53,540 nt of DNA from Thermoanaerobaculum aquaticum. Its GTDB lineage: Bacteria > Acidobacteriota > UBA4820. Of this stretch, positions 41,928 through 50,593 are shown one piece after another. How positions within the stretch are numbered: position 1 is the stretch's first letter; the number at the start of each line of letters is the position of its first letter. The stretch spans positions 1-53,540 of the forward strand of contig DYJZ01000003.1 in the NCBI GenBank assembly GCA_020722885.1, given 5' to 3'. Under the pieces are notes generated by a model that saw nothing but the letters and a program-made list of their open reading frames with translations, had not been told where the DNA came from and made no database searches. Both the position numbers and the translations under genes were made by a program.

Positions 41928-42857
41928 ATGCACAGAAGAAAGGTTTCTGTCATAGGGGCTGGAAATGTAGGAGCGACCACCGCTTTAAGAATAATTGAAG
42001 GTAAGCTCGCAGATGTGGTGCTGGTAGATATAGCAGAAAGACTGGCAAAAGGTAAAGCGCTCGATATTTTACAATCCTGTCCAATACTCGGTAGTGACTG
42101 TTCCATTAAAGGAACAAGCGACTACTCTGAAACAGAAGGGAGTGAAATAGTTGTTATGACCGCAGGCATTGCAATAAGGCCTGAAATGAAGGCGGAAGAC
42201 CTTTTGCAAACCAATTTTCAGGTTGTCAAAAACTGCCTCGAATCGTGGAATAAGTACTGTCCTGAAGCAATAATTATAATGGTTACAGATCCTCTTGATT
42301 TAATGTCTTATGCAGCATACAGGTTTTCCGGGCAGGACAAAAGAAAAATTCTCGGAATGTCGGGTGTTGTTGAGACAGCAAGAATAAAAACTTTGATAGC
42401 AGAAAAAATAAAAGTTTCTTCTGGAGATATAAAGGCTCTTGTCATTGGAGGAAGGGGAGAATATATGATTCCTCTTTTAAGACTTGCAACTGTCAATGGT
42501 GTCCCTCTTGAAAAGCTTTTGAATCAAAAAGAGATTCAAGAAATTGTCTCTTTAGCAAAAAGAAGTGAAACAGAGATCATTCAGCTTCTTCAGGCAGGAA
42601 GCGCATTTTACGCTCCTGCAGCAGCCATTTTTGAAATTGTTGAATCAATACTTCTCGATAAAAAAAAGATACTCCCCTGTTCTGTTTATTTAGATGGAGA
42701 ATACAATCAGAAAAATGTTTTTTTATGTGCTCCGGCAAAGCTTGGTAGTTCGGGTGTTGAAGAGATAATAAATATTCCGCTTACAAGAGAAGAGCAAGTT
42801 GCTTTTGATAAAGCGGCATCCTATTTTAATCAATTGAAAAGCATTGTAAATCTTTAA
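41928..42857 (+). CDS. Malate/lactate dehydrogenase-fold protein with lost catalytic residues
   Basis: This is a 309-residue protein alignable along its whole length with LDH-like malate dehydrogenases. The NAD-binding VIGAGNVGATTA and VVLVDI are intact, as are SAFYAPAAAIFEIVESIL and GSSGVEEI. The catalytic set is not. The mobile loop usually reading (P)RKPGM.R reads AIRPEMKAEDLL, with Ile83 and Ala89 in place of the two arginines. VTNP is VTDP (Asp121). The relay Asp is Glu149. The catalytic His of GGHGD is Arg176 in GGRGEYMIP. Only Arg152 of the substrate site remains. It is probably an NAD(H)-binding pseudoenzyme or an enzyme with new chemistry. It precedes the fumarase genes by 24 bases, where a normal mdh would be expected, and has a GGGAGAAAA site. 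Confidence 0.85.
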   Translation: MHRRKVSVIGAGNVGATTALRIIEGKLADVVLVDIAERLAKGKALDILQSCPILGSDCSIKGTSDYSETEGSEIVVMTAGIAIRPEMKAEDLLQTNFQVVKNCLESWNKYCPEAIIIMVTDPLDLMSYAAYRFSGQDKRKILGMSGVVETARIKTLIAEKIKVSSGDIKALVIGGRGEYMIPLLRLATVNGVPLEKLLNQKEIQEIVSLAKRSETEIIQLLQAGSAFYAPAAAIFEIVESILLDKKKILPCSVYLDGEYNQKNVFLCAPAKLGSSGVEEIINIPLTREEQVAFDKAASYFNQLKSIVNL

Positions 42858-42881
42858 AACATTAAATTAAAGGAGGTGGAA

Positions 42882-43721
42882 ATGAGAACAATTAACAGCA
42901 AGGAGATAACAGAAGCAGTTATTAGGTTAGCCATTCAAAAGGCTTATGAGATAGGAGATGATATTTTAAAAGGTTTTGATTGGGCTCTTACAAATGAAAA
43001 ATCTGAAACAGGAAGAGAGATCCTTCAGCAGTTGAAAGAAAACGCCAAAATTGCTGCAGAAGGGGTGGTTCCATACTGTCAGGATACCGGAATGGCGGTT
43101 CTTTTCGTCGAAGTGGGACAGGATTTAAGAATCGAGGGAGACCTTGAAGAAGCACTTAATGAAGGAATAAGAAGAGCTTATGTAGATGGTTTTTTAAGAA
43201 AATCGGTTTATAAAGACCCAATTAGAAGAGTAAATACAGGTGATAATACTCCCGCTATAATACATTATTCGATAGTAAAAGGTGACCAATTAAAAATCAC
43301 CTTCGGGGCAAAAGGCGGAGGCAGTGAGAATATGTCTCGTCTTAGTATGCTCAAGCCAAGTGATGGAATAGAGGGAGTAAAAAATTTTGTCATTGAAACA
43401 GTTTCTATTGGTGGAGCAAACGCCTGTCCGCCGCTTGTTGTTGGCGTTGGGATTGGAGGAAATTTTGAGAAATGTGCCATCCTGGCAAAGAAGGCTGCCC
43501 TGAGGTCTTTTCAAGTAAGAAATCAAGACCCTTTCTATGCGGAAATAGAAGAAGAGTTGAAAGAAAAGTGCAACGCTCTTGGAGTAGGGCCTATGGGACT
43601 TGGTGGAACTGTTACTGTTCTGGGAGTAAACATTGAGGTTTTCCCGTGCCATCTTGTTGCTCTTCCTGTTGCTGTAAATATTAACTGTCATGCCGCAAGA
43701 CACGGCGAAATAATTCTTTAG
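42882..43721 (+). CDS. Class I fumarate hydratase, alpha subunit (Fe-S)
   Basis: This is the N-terminal catalytic half of the two-subunit, oxygen-sensitive [4Fe-4S] fumarase; the tartrate dehydratase alpha subunit is the close relative. The 279-residue protein has the cluster cysteines in VVPYCQDTGMAVLF, GGANACPPLVVGVGIGG and VNINCHAARHGE, plus TGDNTPAIIHYSIV and FGAKGGGSENMS. The ATG at 42882 follows AAAGGAGGTGGAA, decisive over the in-frame GTG at 42876. The beta subunit follows after nine bases. Fumarate/malate interconversion is the likely activity. Confidence 0.92.
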   Translation: MRTINSKEITEAVIRLAIQKAYEIGDDILKGFDWALTNEKSETGREILQQLKENAKIAAEGVVPYCQDTGMAVLFVEVGQDLRIEGDLEEALNEGIRRAYVDGFLRKSVYKDPIRRVNTGDNTPAIIHYSIVKGDQLKITFGAKGGGSENMSRLSMLKPSDGIEGVKNFVIETVSIGGANACPPLVVGVGIGGNFEKCAILAKKAALRSFQVRNQDPFYAEIEEELKEKCNALGVGPMGLGGTVTVLGVNIEVFPCHLVALPVAVNINCHAARHGEIIL

Positions 43722-43730
43722 GAGGAAAAA

Positions 43731-44288
43731 ATGGCAGAATACAGATTGATAGCACCACTTAAAGACGATGATGTAGTTAAACTCAAAATAGGAGATAAAG
43801 TATTGCTCAGTGGAATTGTATATACTGCAAGAGATGCTGCCCACAAAAGACTTATTGAACTTTTAGACAAAAACGAAAATCCCCCATTTGAAATAAAGGG
43901 CTCTGTTATTTACTATGTTGGACCAACACCACCCCGTCCCGGAAAGGTAATTGGCGCAGCGGGGCCTACAACAGCAGTCAGGATGGATGCTTATGCTCCC
44001 CGCCTTATGAAAGAGGGAATGAAGGGAATGATAGCAAAGGGAAAGAGGAACGATTCTGTTAAAAAAGCAATGATGGAATACAGGGTTGTCTATTTTGGCG
44101 CAACAGGAGGAGCTGGGGCGCTAATAAACAGGTGCATTAAAAAAGCAGAGGTTGTCGCTTTTGAAGATCTTGGACCTGAAGCGATCAGGAAACTCGAAAT
44201 TGAAGACTTTCCTTTAATTGTTGTAGGTGACTCTTTTGGAGGAGACCTCTACATTGGAGGAAGAATGAAATGGGAGAAAAAGGAATAG
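43731..44288 (+). CDS. Class I fumarate hydratase, beta subunit
   Basis: This is a 185-residue swivelling C-terminal domain of split class I fumarase. The signatures are IGDKVLLSGIVYTARDAAHKR, IYYVGPTPPRPGKVIGAAGPTT, RMDAYAPRLMKEGMKGMIAKG and YFGATGGAGALINRCIKKAE. It is nine bases after the alpha subunit with GGAGGAAAAA before the ATG. The 3' end overlaps the DUF4388 gene by 19 bases. Together with the alpha subunit it forms the complete enzyme. Confidence 0.93.
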   Translation: MAEYRLIAPLKDDDVVKLKIGDKVLLSGIVYTARDAAHKRLIELLDKNENPPFEIKGSVIYYVGPTPPRPGKVIGAAGPTTAVRMDAYAPRLMKEGMKGMIAKGKRNDSVKKAMMEYRVVYFGATGGAGALINRCIKKAEVVAFEDLGPEAIRKLEIEDFPLIVVGDSFGGDLYIGGRMKWEKKE

Positions 44289-45847
44289 AAAAAATTCCAT
44301 TCCCTCCAACAAAAGACGACCTGAGAGAAATTTCAAAATTAAAAGAGGGAAGCCTTGACTCAATCCCCTTCCCATTTATTCTTTTCTCTCATTTTATCGA
44401 AGAGAGAACTTTAACGCTCGAAGTAACCAAAGGACGAATACTGAAGAAAGTTTTGATAGAATTTGGGACTCCGGTTGATTGTCAGTCAAATCTTGCCCAC
44501 GAAACCTTTGGAAGGTTCCTTTCTCAATTAGGAAAGTTTTCTGACGAAGAGGCAAACCTTTATTTTTCAGAATCAATTTCTAAAGGCATTCCTTTTGGAG
44601 AACATCTGGTTTCTAAGGGAATACTCAACCACTCTGAACTCTACAGATATCTTCAACAAAACCTTGCAAAAAAACTTCTTGATCTATTTCTTATAAAAGG
44701 TGGACAATTTAAACTCTCCTTCAACAATTTTGAAAACAGATCATCTCTCAAAGTTAATGTCCCCCAACTCATTTTCACTGGAATTACCAAATTCGCATTA
44801 ATCAATGAGGTTAACAAATTTCTTGCCCCCTTAATAGGAAAAGTTCTTGCGCTTTCTGTTGAAAGCCACTTTGACACCAATGAAATCAAATTAACAAAAA
44901 GTGCACAGGCTGTGGTAAAATCGCTTGAAAAACCAAAAAGGCTTGACGAAATTGTTTCTGAACTTTCGATTCCTTATGAAGATTTCTCGAGAATTCTGTA
45001 TGCGCTATGCCTGATTGGAATGATAGTTCCAGAGGAAAGAAACAAGGGAAAATCCGTAAAGAAAACAGAGCAAAAGATAGAAGACAACAAAAAAGAAGTT
45101 ATTTGTAATTCATCATTGACTGATGAACAGGTTCGAAAAATTAAAGAAAACCTTCACAAAGAGTATCTATCTTTCAGAGGAAAGGATGCTTTTGACCTTC
45201 TTTCTCTTCCAGAAACTGCAACGATATTACAAATAAAGGAAGCCTATCTTAATTTTGCTTCCAGATTCAATCCTGACAATTTCAAAGCAAATGAAATTTC
45301 TGATCTTAAGGAAAAGGCTATTGAACTTTTTCTTGCAGGGGCAAAGGCGTACGCCATTCTTTCTGATGGGGAATTAAAAGAAAAACTGAAAAAAGAGAGA
45401 ATTCTTAAAAGACAGAAAGCCTTTAGTGCTTCAACTCCTGAGCAAAAAGACCCCTATAAAGAACTTCTTGATGCAAAAACGCAGTTCAAAACTGCAAAGG
45501 CTCTTCGTCATCAAGGAAAACATAAAGAAGCACTGAATTATTTTGAATATGCTCTTGAACTTGACCCTCAAAACTCTGAATATGGGGCTGAATTAGCCCT
45601 TCAAAGGTTTCTTCATAGTGAACTATTTGCTGACAGATCTTTAAAAGAACTTGCCGGGATTTTAAAAAGAGAGCAGAACTGTTTCGTCGCCTATATAAAC
45701 ACCGCCTTTATCCTTGCAAAAAGAAACAATCTCGAATCTGCAAAGGCGAACCTTGCAAAGGCAGAAAAACTTATACCTAATGATCCCAGAATTGTAGAAG
45801 TTAAAGAGATTATTTCAGCCATGCAAAAATCCTTCCTGAAAAGATAG
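44270..45847 (+). CDS. DUF4388 - degenerate J-domain - TPR protein
   Basis: The 525-residue cytosolic protein has several modules. Residues about 25-170 resemble DUF4388 (effector-like domain with EGSLDSIPFPFILFSHF, LEVTKGRILKKVLIEFGTPV and LHxAL-like helices). A winged-helix-like stretch follows (about 205-260). A J-like domain (about 303-365) reads DAFDLLSLPETATILQIKEAYLNFASRF with NPD (about 334-336) instead of HPD, so it should not stimulate an Hsp70. TPR-like helices come last (about 390-525: AKALRHQGKHKEALNYFEYALELDP). Such proteins occur in Acidobacteriota- and Deltaproteobacteria-like genomes, often near signalling or gliding genes. It overlaps fumarase beta by 19 bases. Confidence 0.75.
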   Translation: MGEKGIEKIPFPPTKDDLREISKLKEGSLDSIPFPFILFSHFIEERTLTLEVTKGRILKKVLIEFGTPVDCQSNLAHETFGRFLSQLGKFSDEEANLYFSESISKGIPFGEHLVSKGILNHSELYRYLQQNLAKKLLDLFLIKGGQFKLSFNNFENRSSLKVNVPQLIFTGITKFALINEVNKFLAPLIGKVLALSVESHFDTNEIKLTKSAQAVVKSLEKPKRLDEIVSELSIPYEDFSRILYALCLIGMIVPEERNKGKSVKKTEQKIEDNKKEVICNSSLTDEQVRKIKENLHKEYLSFRGKDAFDLLSLPETATILQIKEAYLNFASRFNPDNFKANEISDLKEKAIELFLAGAKAYAILSDGELKEKLKKERILKRQKAFSASTPEQKDPYKELLDAKTQFKTAKALRHQGKHKEALNYFEYALELDPQNSEYGAELALQRFLHSELFADRSLKELAGILKREQNCFVAYINTAFILAKRNNLESAKANLAKAEKLIPNDPRIVEVKEIISAMQKSFLKR

Positions 45848-45878
45848 TTATCTGATAAAATAGCTCTGGAGGTTATTT

Positions 45879-46538
45879 TTGAAACTATTTGCAGTAGTAA
45901 GCGAGCAAGAAAAAAATAATTGGTGCAAACCAGGACATCCATTTAATAGGTCTGACATTAAGATAGTCTATTTTTTGGGAGGATACGATCTTAAAGAACG
46001 ACTTTTGAAATCTGGACTCCCTGACATTCTCATTGTAGAAGATTCCCTTCTTTTTCAAAAGCCGGAGGAATTTTTGTGGGATTTGAGAGAAATTAAATCG
46101 TGGGAAAAAGTTCAAACCGTTTTAATATATGCAAAATCAGAAACTTACTCAGGAGCAAAACAGCCCAATACCCATTACTTTACAATGCCAGTAAGCCCGG
46201 CACAGTATGAAGAAGTTATCAAGTCAATCGGTAAGGTCGTTTCAAGAAGATATCCTCGAAAGGAAATAAACGCACCATGTAAATTAGTTTATTTTGCAAA
46301 ATCAATTGATTGCACAATCAGGGATCTGTCCTTAAGCGGATGCAGAATAGATTACGATGGAGAACTAAAAACTGGAACTGTTGTCCAACTTGCATTTGGA
46401 ATAAATTTGGGAACAAAAAGATTTGTTATAAAAACCACAGCGAAAATAGTAAGGTCTGTCAAAAATGAATATGGGTTAAACTTTTTGTCAATGGAAAGTA
46501 ATGATAGAAACCTTTTAAGCTCTTTTATAAGAGGTTAA
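45879..46538 (+). CDS. PilZ-domain protein with receiver-like N-terminus
   Basis: This is a 219-residue protein with a TTG start behind CTGGAGG. The N-terminal part (1-120) resembles a receiver-like fold with ILIVEDS and a late MPVSPAQYEEVIKSIGKV in the position of a response regulator's KP segment, but no clear phospho-Asp. The C-terminal PilZ domain (about 126-218) has the c-di-GMP motif RRYPRKEINAPCKLVY and DLSLSGCRIDY, then a YGLNFLSM ending. It is therefore expected to bind cyclic di-GMP. It lies between the DUF4388 and squalene-synthase-type genes on the same strand, which supports a signalling role for its neighbour. Confidence 0.82.
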   Translation: MKLFAVVSEQEKNNWCKPGHPFNRSDIKIVYFLGGYDLKERLLKSGLPDILIVEDSLLFQKPEEFLWDLREIKSWEKVQTVLIYAKSETYSGAKQPNTHYFTMPVSPAQYEEVIKSIGKVVSRRYPRKEINAPCKLVYFAKSIDCTIRDLSLSGCRIDYDGELKTGTVVQLAFGINLGTKRFVIKTTAKIVRSVKNEYGLNFLSMESNDRNLLSSFIRG

Positions 46539-46541
46539 ACT

Positions 46542-47552
46542 TTGCCTAAAGACGATATCAAGTTTTGCCACGACTTCCTTCCCAAAGTTTCAAGGACATT
46601 TGCTCTTTCAATTTCTCAACTCAAAGAACCATTGAGAAGTGAAATCTGCGTAACATACCTTATTTGCAGAATCCTCGATACCATTGAGGACTCCCCTTCC
46701 CTTCCGTTTAAAAGAAAAGAAAACTCAATAAACTTTTTTCTTGATTGTTTGGTAAATCAAAAAATAAACACCAATGCTTTTGAAGAAATTTACAGTGAAC
46801 TAAAGGAACAATCTTCGCCTTATGACGCTGAACTTGTGAAAAATGGAGATAAAATTAGGCGCTCTTTTCTCTCTTCAAGGAAAGAGTCCCAGGAAGCGAT
46901 ACACCCCTGGGTGGTTGAAATGGGAAAGGGTATGCTCCTTTACAACAAAAAGATGGAAGAGAAAAATGGGCTCAAAGAGATAAAGACTTTAGAAGATCTT
47001 GATAATTACTGCTACTACATAGCAGGAACAGTTGGTTATATGCTGACAAACCTTTTTTCTCTTAATTGCCCTGAAATTGATAAAAATAAATACAATTATC
47101 TTAAAGAAAGGGCTAACGATTTTGGCCTTGCACTTCAGAAAGTAAATATTTTAAAAGATATTAGGGAAGATTATATAAGAGGGTGGGTTTTTATTCCGCA
47201 GAAAATTCTTATTCAAGCAAAGATGGAGCCTTCTAACCTTCTTGATGAAAACTACAGCATCATTTTGTACAATTCCCTCTTTCCTCTTTTTGAAACATTA
47301 AAGAAAAATCTACAAAGTGCATTTGAATATTTAATAGCAATTCCTGAAAATGAAAAAGAGGTTCGTCTCTTTCTATCAACAAGTCTTTTTTTTGCTCGAG
47401 AGACGGTAAATCTCATCCAGAAAAAGAAAAAAAATTTTCTTTCTCAAGAAAAACTTAAAATATCCCGTCTTCAAGTTTCAAAAATCCTTGCAGCTCTTCA
47501 AAGCAAATGCAACTCAAACTTAAAACTCGAAAAGATGTGGAAAAGAAATTGA
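46542..47552 (+). CDS. Squalene/phytoene synthase family protein (squalene-synthase-like)
   Basis: The 336-residue head-to-head prenyl synthase (TTG start, three bases after the PilZ gene) has both aspartate-rich motifs: RILDTIEDS and LKDIREDY. It also has FCHDFLPKVSRTFALSI near the N-terminus and YCYYIAGTVGYMLTNLF, GLALQKVNILKDI and RGWVFIPQ. The LDTIED form and YIAGTVG resemble squalene synthase (FPP to squalene) more than phytoene synthase. No hopanoid or carotenoid gene is adjacent, so the end product is open. There is no obvious C-terminal membrane anchor. Confidence 0.85.
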   Translation: MPKDDIKFCHDFLPKVSRTFALSISQLKEPLRSEICVTYLICRILDTIEDSPSLPFKRKENSINFFLDCLVNQKINTNAFEEIYSELKEQSSPYDAELVKNGDKIRRSFLSSRKESQEAIHPWVVEMGKGMLLYNKKMEEKNGLKEIKTLEDLDNYCYYIAGTVGYMLTNLFSLNCPEIDKNKYNYLKERANDFGLALQKVNILKDIREDYIRGWVFIPQKILIQAKMEPSNLLDENYSIILYNSLFPLFETLKKNLQSAFEYLIAIPENEKEVRLFLSTSLFFARETVNLIQKKKKNFLSQEKLKISRLQVSKILAALQSKCNSNLKLEKMWKRN

Positions 47553-48135
47553 GAAAATTCTGTACCCTTCGATTATGTGAATAATGTTAATTTTTACACT
47601 TCTAAAATGAAAATTTATCCCCTGACTTCCCATTTATTAAGTAATAGAGTTTTATAATGTTCTTTTTTAAATTGGGAAAGAGGTGAGAAAATAAATAAGG
47701 AATTCTGGTAAAGTCTTCATTAGTACGCTATTTCCATTAAATTTTCTAAAACAGGCAGTACCTGAACTTCCATTTTTGAGGACATTTCTAATCAGTCAAA
47801 GTGAGGGAATCATCATAATTTATTGTCTCTTAATAGAAAAAGAACTATTGCGTAAATAAGTGTTTCAGATGTGCTTTTATTTCCAGTGCCTTAATTTAAA
47901 AATACCCAAACAAACAGAGGAATTGATAGAAATCTCTTTTACATATTACTTAACTTTTAGGAAGTTACGGATTAAGACGACTTCTCTTCTTTGTCTCATA
48001 ATTGCCTGAATTGTTTACTCTTCAAGAGAAGATGGGGAAAAGCTCTCTCAATTTGAAAATGATGAGCAAAATACTCTTTTACATAAAAAGTAAAAAAATA
48101 TTTTCTCTTTTAGTCAACAACCCTTTGAAAATAAA
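47553..48135. other. Gene-free AT-rich gap with an IS-end remnant
   Basis: This gap of about 580 bases lies between two convergent transcription units (squalene-synthase-like gene and ispF). It is AT-rich. The only structured element is 47761-47796, whose complement (ACTGATTAGAAATGTCCTC) matches 35620-35655 and is interpreted as an IS-end remnant. A frame starting at 48002 runs antisense into ispF and is not accepted. I see no RNA gene or strong terminator. Confidence 0.55.
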
Positions 48136-48609
48136 TCAAATCCTGGTTATAAGGACAACGGAAAAGGATTCTATAGCTTCCCCTTTCCCCGTTTCTCCTA
48201 TTCCCTCTTTCGTTTTTGCTTTGAAGGAAACCTGCTCCATATCTATATTGAGGAGGTCTGAAATTCGTTTCCTGATTTTTTCTTTATAAGGATAAAGTTT
48301 GGGTTTCTCCAAAATCACCGTTATATCAACATTCGAAAGGGAAAAACCTTTCTCTTTCAAAAGGCGAAGAGCTTCTTTGACAAAGATAGAGCTTTCTGCA
48401 TCCTTCCATTTTAAATCTGTGTCTTTAAAATGATCCCCTATATCACCGAGTGAAAGACTTCCTAAAATAGCATCTACAAGAGAGTGCAGAACAACATCCC
48501 CATCCGAATGCCCAAGTGCACCTTTTTCTGAATCAATTTCAACTCCTCCTAAGAGAAGTTTCCTTCCTTTTACAAGTCTATGGATATCCCAGCCGAATCC
48601 TACGCGCAC
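48136..48609 (-). CDS. ispF: 2-C-methyl-D-erythritol 2,4-cyclodiphosphate synthase
   Basis: This is the fifth step of the MEP isoprenoid pathway, cyclising CDP-ME 2-phosphate. The 157-residue protein has MRVGFGWDIHRL with the zinc ligands D-x-H, LLLGGV, GALGHSDGDVVLHSLVDAILGS, GDIGDHF and a C-terminal AKTKEGIG.TG.GEAIES. It overlaps the ispD stop by ten bases, the classic ispD-ispF order. It supplies precursors that the squalene-synthase-like enzyme could use. Confidence 0.95.
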   Translation of the reverse strand: MRVGFGWDIHRLVKGRKLLLGGVEIDSEKGALGHSDGDVVLHSLVDAILGSLSLGDIGDHFKDTDLKWKDAESSIFVKEALRLLKEKGFSLSNVDITVILEKPKLYPYKEKIRKRISDLLNIDMEQVSFKAKTKEGIGETGKGEAIESFSVVLITRI

Positions 48610-49304
48610 GGCATCCCCGAAAGTATTGCTTCCGCAGTTTCTATATCTTTTGGATAGGTGACTTTTATGTTTGAGTTTGAAGAAAAGACACAGACAACCT
48701 TTCCCCCGTTTTTAACAACATAAGAGGCGTCGTCAGTTCCTTCAAAACCTTCTTCAATTCCTTTCTTTAATGAATCATAAATTATAGGGAAATGGAACGC
48801 CTGCGGGGTAAATGCTCTTACAAGATTTTCCCTTTTGATAGTTTCTTTTACAGAGTCATTTCCCATCTTCCATATTGTGTCGGTCAGTTCAATTCCAAGA
48901 AACGCTCCGTCAGCGCTTGTTAGAGAATTTATTAGTGAAGAAACCTCCTCAGAGCTTATACAGGGGCGAACAGCATCGTGAATAATTGCTATTTCTGGAT
49001 TAGATTTTTTTAATGTTTCAAGCGCATTCATAGAAGACATTGCCCTGGTTTTTCCTCCTGGCACAATCTTTCTTCTGACATCTTCTCCATAAGGCTGCAG
49101 CGCTTTTTCAAGTAGTGGAATTTGTTCTTCTGGAAAAGTAATAACTATTGAAGAAACAATATTAAAAGACGAAAAAAGTTTTAAACTGTAATAAATCAGT
49201 GGGTGGCCCAGAACATGCACGAGAGGTTTTGGAGTAATTCCTCCAAATCTTACTCCCTTACCTCCCCCAAGAATCGCAACACCGATTCTGGGTTCAAAAG
49301 CCAC
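48600..49304 (-). CDS. ispD: 2-C-methyl-D-erythritol 4-phosphate cytidylyltransferase
   Basis: IspD makes CDP-methylerythritol from MEP and CTP. The 234-residue protein shows a variant nucleotide loop, ILGGGKGVRFGGITPKPLV (usually AAGxGxR...PKQ), then GGKTRAMSSMNAL, AIIHDAVRPCISSEEV, RAFTPQAFHF and EGTDDASYVVKNGGKVVCVFSSNSNIKVTYPKDI, the last characteristic. The altered loop keeps the basic residues. It starts three bases after the frr stop and overlaps ispF. Confidence 0.92.
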   Translation of the reverse strand: MAFEPRIGVAILGGGKGVRFGGITPKPLVHVLGHPLIYYSLKLFSSFNIVSSIVITFPEEQIPLLEKALQPYGEDVRRKIVPGGKTRAMSSMNALETLKKSNPEIAIIHDAVRPCISSEEVSSLINSLTSADGAFLGIELTDTIWKMGNDSVKETIKRENLVRAFTPQAFHFPIIYDSLKKGIEEGFEGTDDASYVVKNGGKVVCVFSSNSNIKVTYPKDIETAEAILSGMPCA

Positions 49305-49307
49305 TTC

Positions 49308-49862
49308 TCATCCCTCCATTATGTCTTTTTCTTTATTTGCAACCGAATGTTGAATTTCTTCTATAGCCTTATCGTGAAGTTTTTGAATTTTCTCAAAGCC
49401 CTCCTTTTTGTCGTCTTCTGAAATCTCTTTGCTCTTTTCTTTTTTCTCAAGTTCCTCTCTTGCTTCGTGTCTGATATGTCTTATGGCAATTTTTCCTTTT
49501 TCCCCGATTTCTCTCGCTTTTTTGCAAAGTTCTTTTCTTCTCTCTTCAGTAAGAGGAGGAACGGGAACCCTGACAACCCGTCCATCATTTGCAGGATTGA
49601 AACCGAGGTTTGCCTCTCTTATTGCTTTTTCTATAGCTGCTATCTGCTTCGGGTCCCATGGAGCTATTAAAATCATCCTTGCATCTGGAACGGAAAGATT
49701 TGCAATCTGTTGTAGCTGGACTTTTGATCCGTAATAATCCACTTTCACAGGATCAAGAAAAGATATTGTTGCCTTTCCCGTTCTTAATGTCATCAATTCG
49801 TGCCTTGTCGCTTCAATGGCATGCTTCATTTTTTCGTCGCATTGTTTGACAACATTGTTCAT
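49308..49862 (-). CDS. frr: Ribosome recycling factor
   Basis: Frr splits post-termination ribosomes with EF-G. The 184-residue tRNA-mimic has LRTGKATISFLDPVKVDYYGSKVQLQQIANLSVPDARMI, IREANLGFNPANDGRVVRVPVPPLTEERRKEL and the C-terminal helices. Its start overlaps the pyrH stop by four bases. The order tsf-pyrH-frr is highly conserved in bacteria. Confidence 0.97.
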   Translation of the reverse strand: MNNVVKQCDEKMKHAIEATRHELMTLRTGKATISFLDPVKVDYYGSKVQLQQIANLSVPDARMILIAPWDPKQIAAIEKAIREANLGFNPANDGRVVRVPVPPLTEERRKELCKKAREIGEKGKIAIRHIRHEAREELEKKEKSKEISEDDKKEGFEKIQKLHDKAIEEIQHSVANKEKDIMEG

Positions 49863-50593
49863 TTTAATCCTCCCCTGACAATTGAACCAGTCCTGTATCC
49901 CTTAAGTTCTTGAGCAAGGTTTCCTTTTTTGAAAAAATTAAAAATGTGAAGAGTGAGATTTGCATCTTTTGCAAGCGCAATTGCCGTCTGATCCATAATG
50001 TTTAGATTTTTAGAAATTGCCTCGTCATATGTTAGAACCTCATACTTTTTTGCGCTTCTGTCCTTCATTGGATCCTTTGTGTAAACCCCATCAACTTTTG
50101 TTGCCTTGAAAAAGGCGTCTGCCTGAATTTCAATTGCCCTCAAAACGCCGGTCGTGTCCGTTGTAAAAAACGGATGCCCTGTTCCTCCTGTGAAAATAAC
50201 AACCCTTTTTTCTTTCAACATCCCCTCTGCTTTTTGATGAGTATATCCTTCAGCAAAGGGAGTTATATCAAAAGAGTTTAGAACATCAGCTTCAATTCCC
50301 CTTCTTATCAAGCCATCTTTTAACGCAAGCCCGTTAATAACGGTAGCCAACATTCCCATATTGTCGCCGGTTTTTTTCTCAATTGAAAATTCCTTGCTAC
50401 TTATTCCGCGGAAAATGTTTCCGCCCCCTATCACAACCGCCAGTTCAGGAACAACTTCTTTTGCTAAAATAAGTTCATCAACCACATATTTTAGGAAAGT
50501 AGTCGTAATTCCGTATCCTGCCTCTCCCGATAAAGATTCCCCAGAAAGTTTAACCAGAACACGTCTGAATTTTCCAGACCTATTGGTTTTCAT
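49859..50593 (-). CDS. pyrH: Uridylate kinase
   Basis: PyrH phosphorylates UMP to UDP. The 244-residue amino-acid-kinase-fold protein shows RVLVKLSGESLSGE, VVIGGGNIFRG, GDNMGMLATVINGLALKD, VIFTGGTGHPFFTTDTTGVLRA, KATKVDGVYTKDP and MDQTAIALAKD, all diagnostic. The start overlaps the tsf stop by one base. The C-terminus GYRTGSIVRGG is standard. Confidence 0.97.
   Translation of the reverse strand: MKTNRSGKFRRVLVKLSGESLSGEAGYGITTTFLKYVVDELILAKEVVPELAVVIGGGNIFRGISSKEFSIEKKTGDNMGMLATVINGLALKDGLIRRGIEADVLNSFDITPFAEGYTHQKAEGMLKEKRVVIFTGGTGHPFFTTDTTGVLRAIEIQADAFFKATKVDGVYTKDPMKDRSAKKYEVLTYDEAISKNLNIMDQTAIALAKDANLTLHIFNFFKKGNLAQELKGYRTGSIVRGGLK

Noticed and set aside
48002-48289. 95-codon plus-strand frame overlapping ispF
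   Set aside because: It runs antisense through the conserved C-terminal coding part of ispF, has no good ribosome binding site and no recognisable domain.
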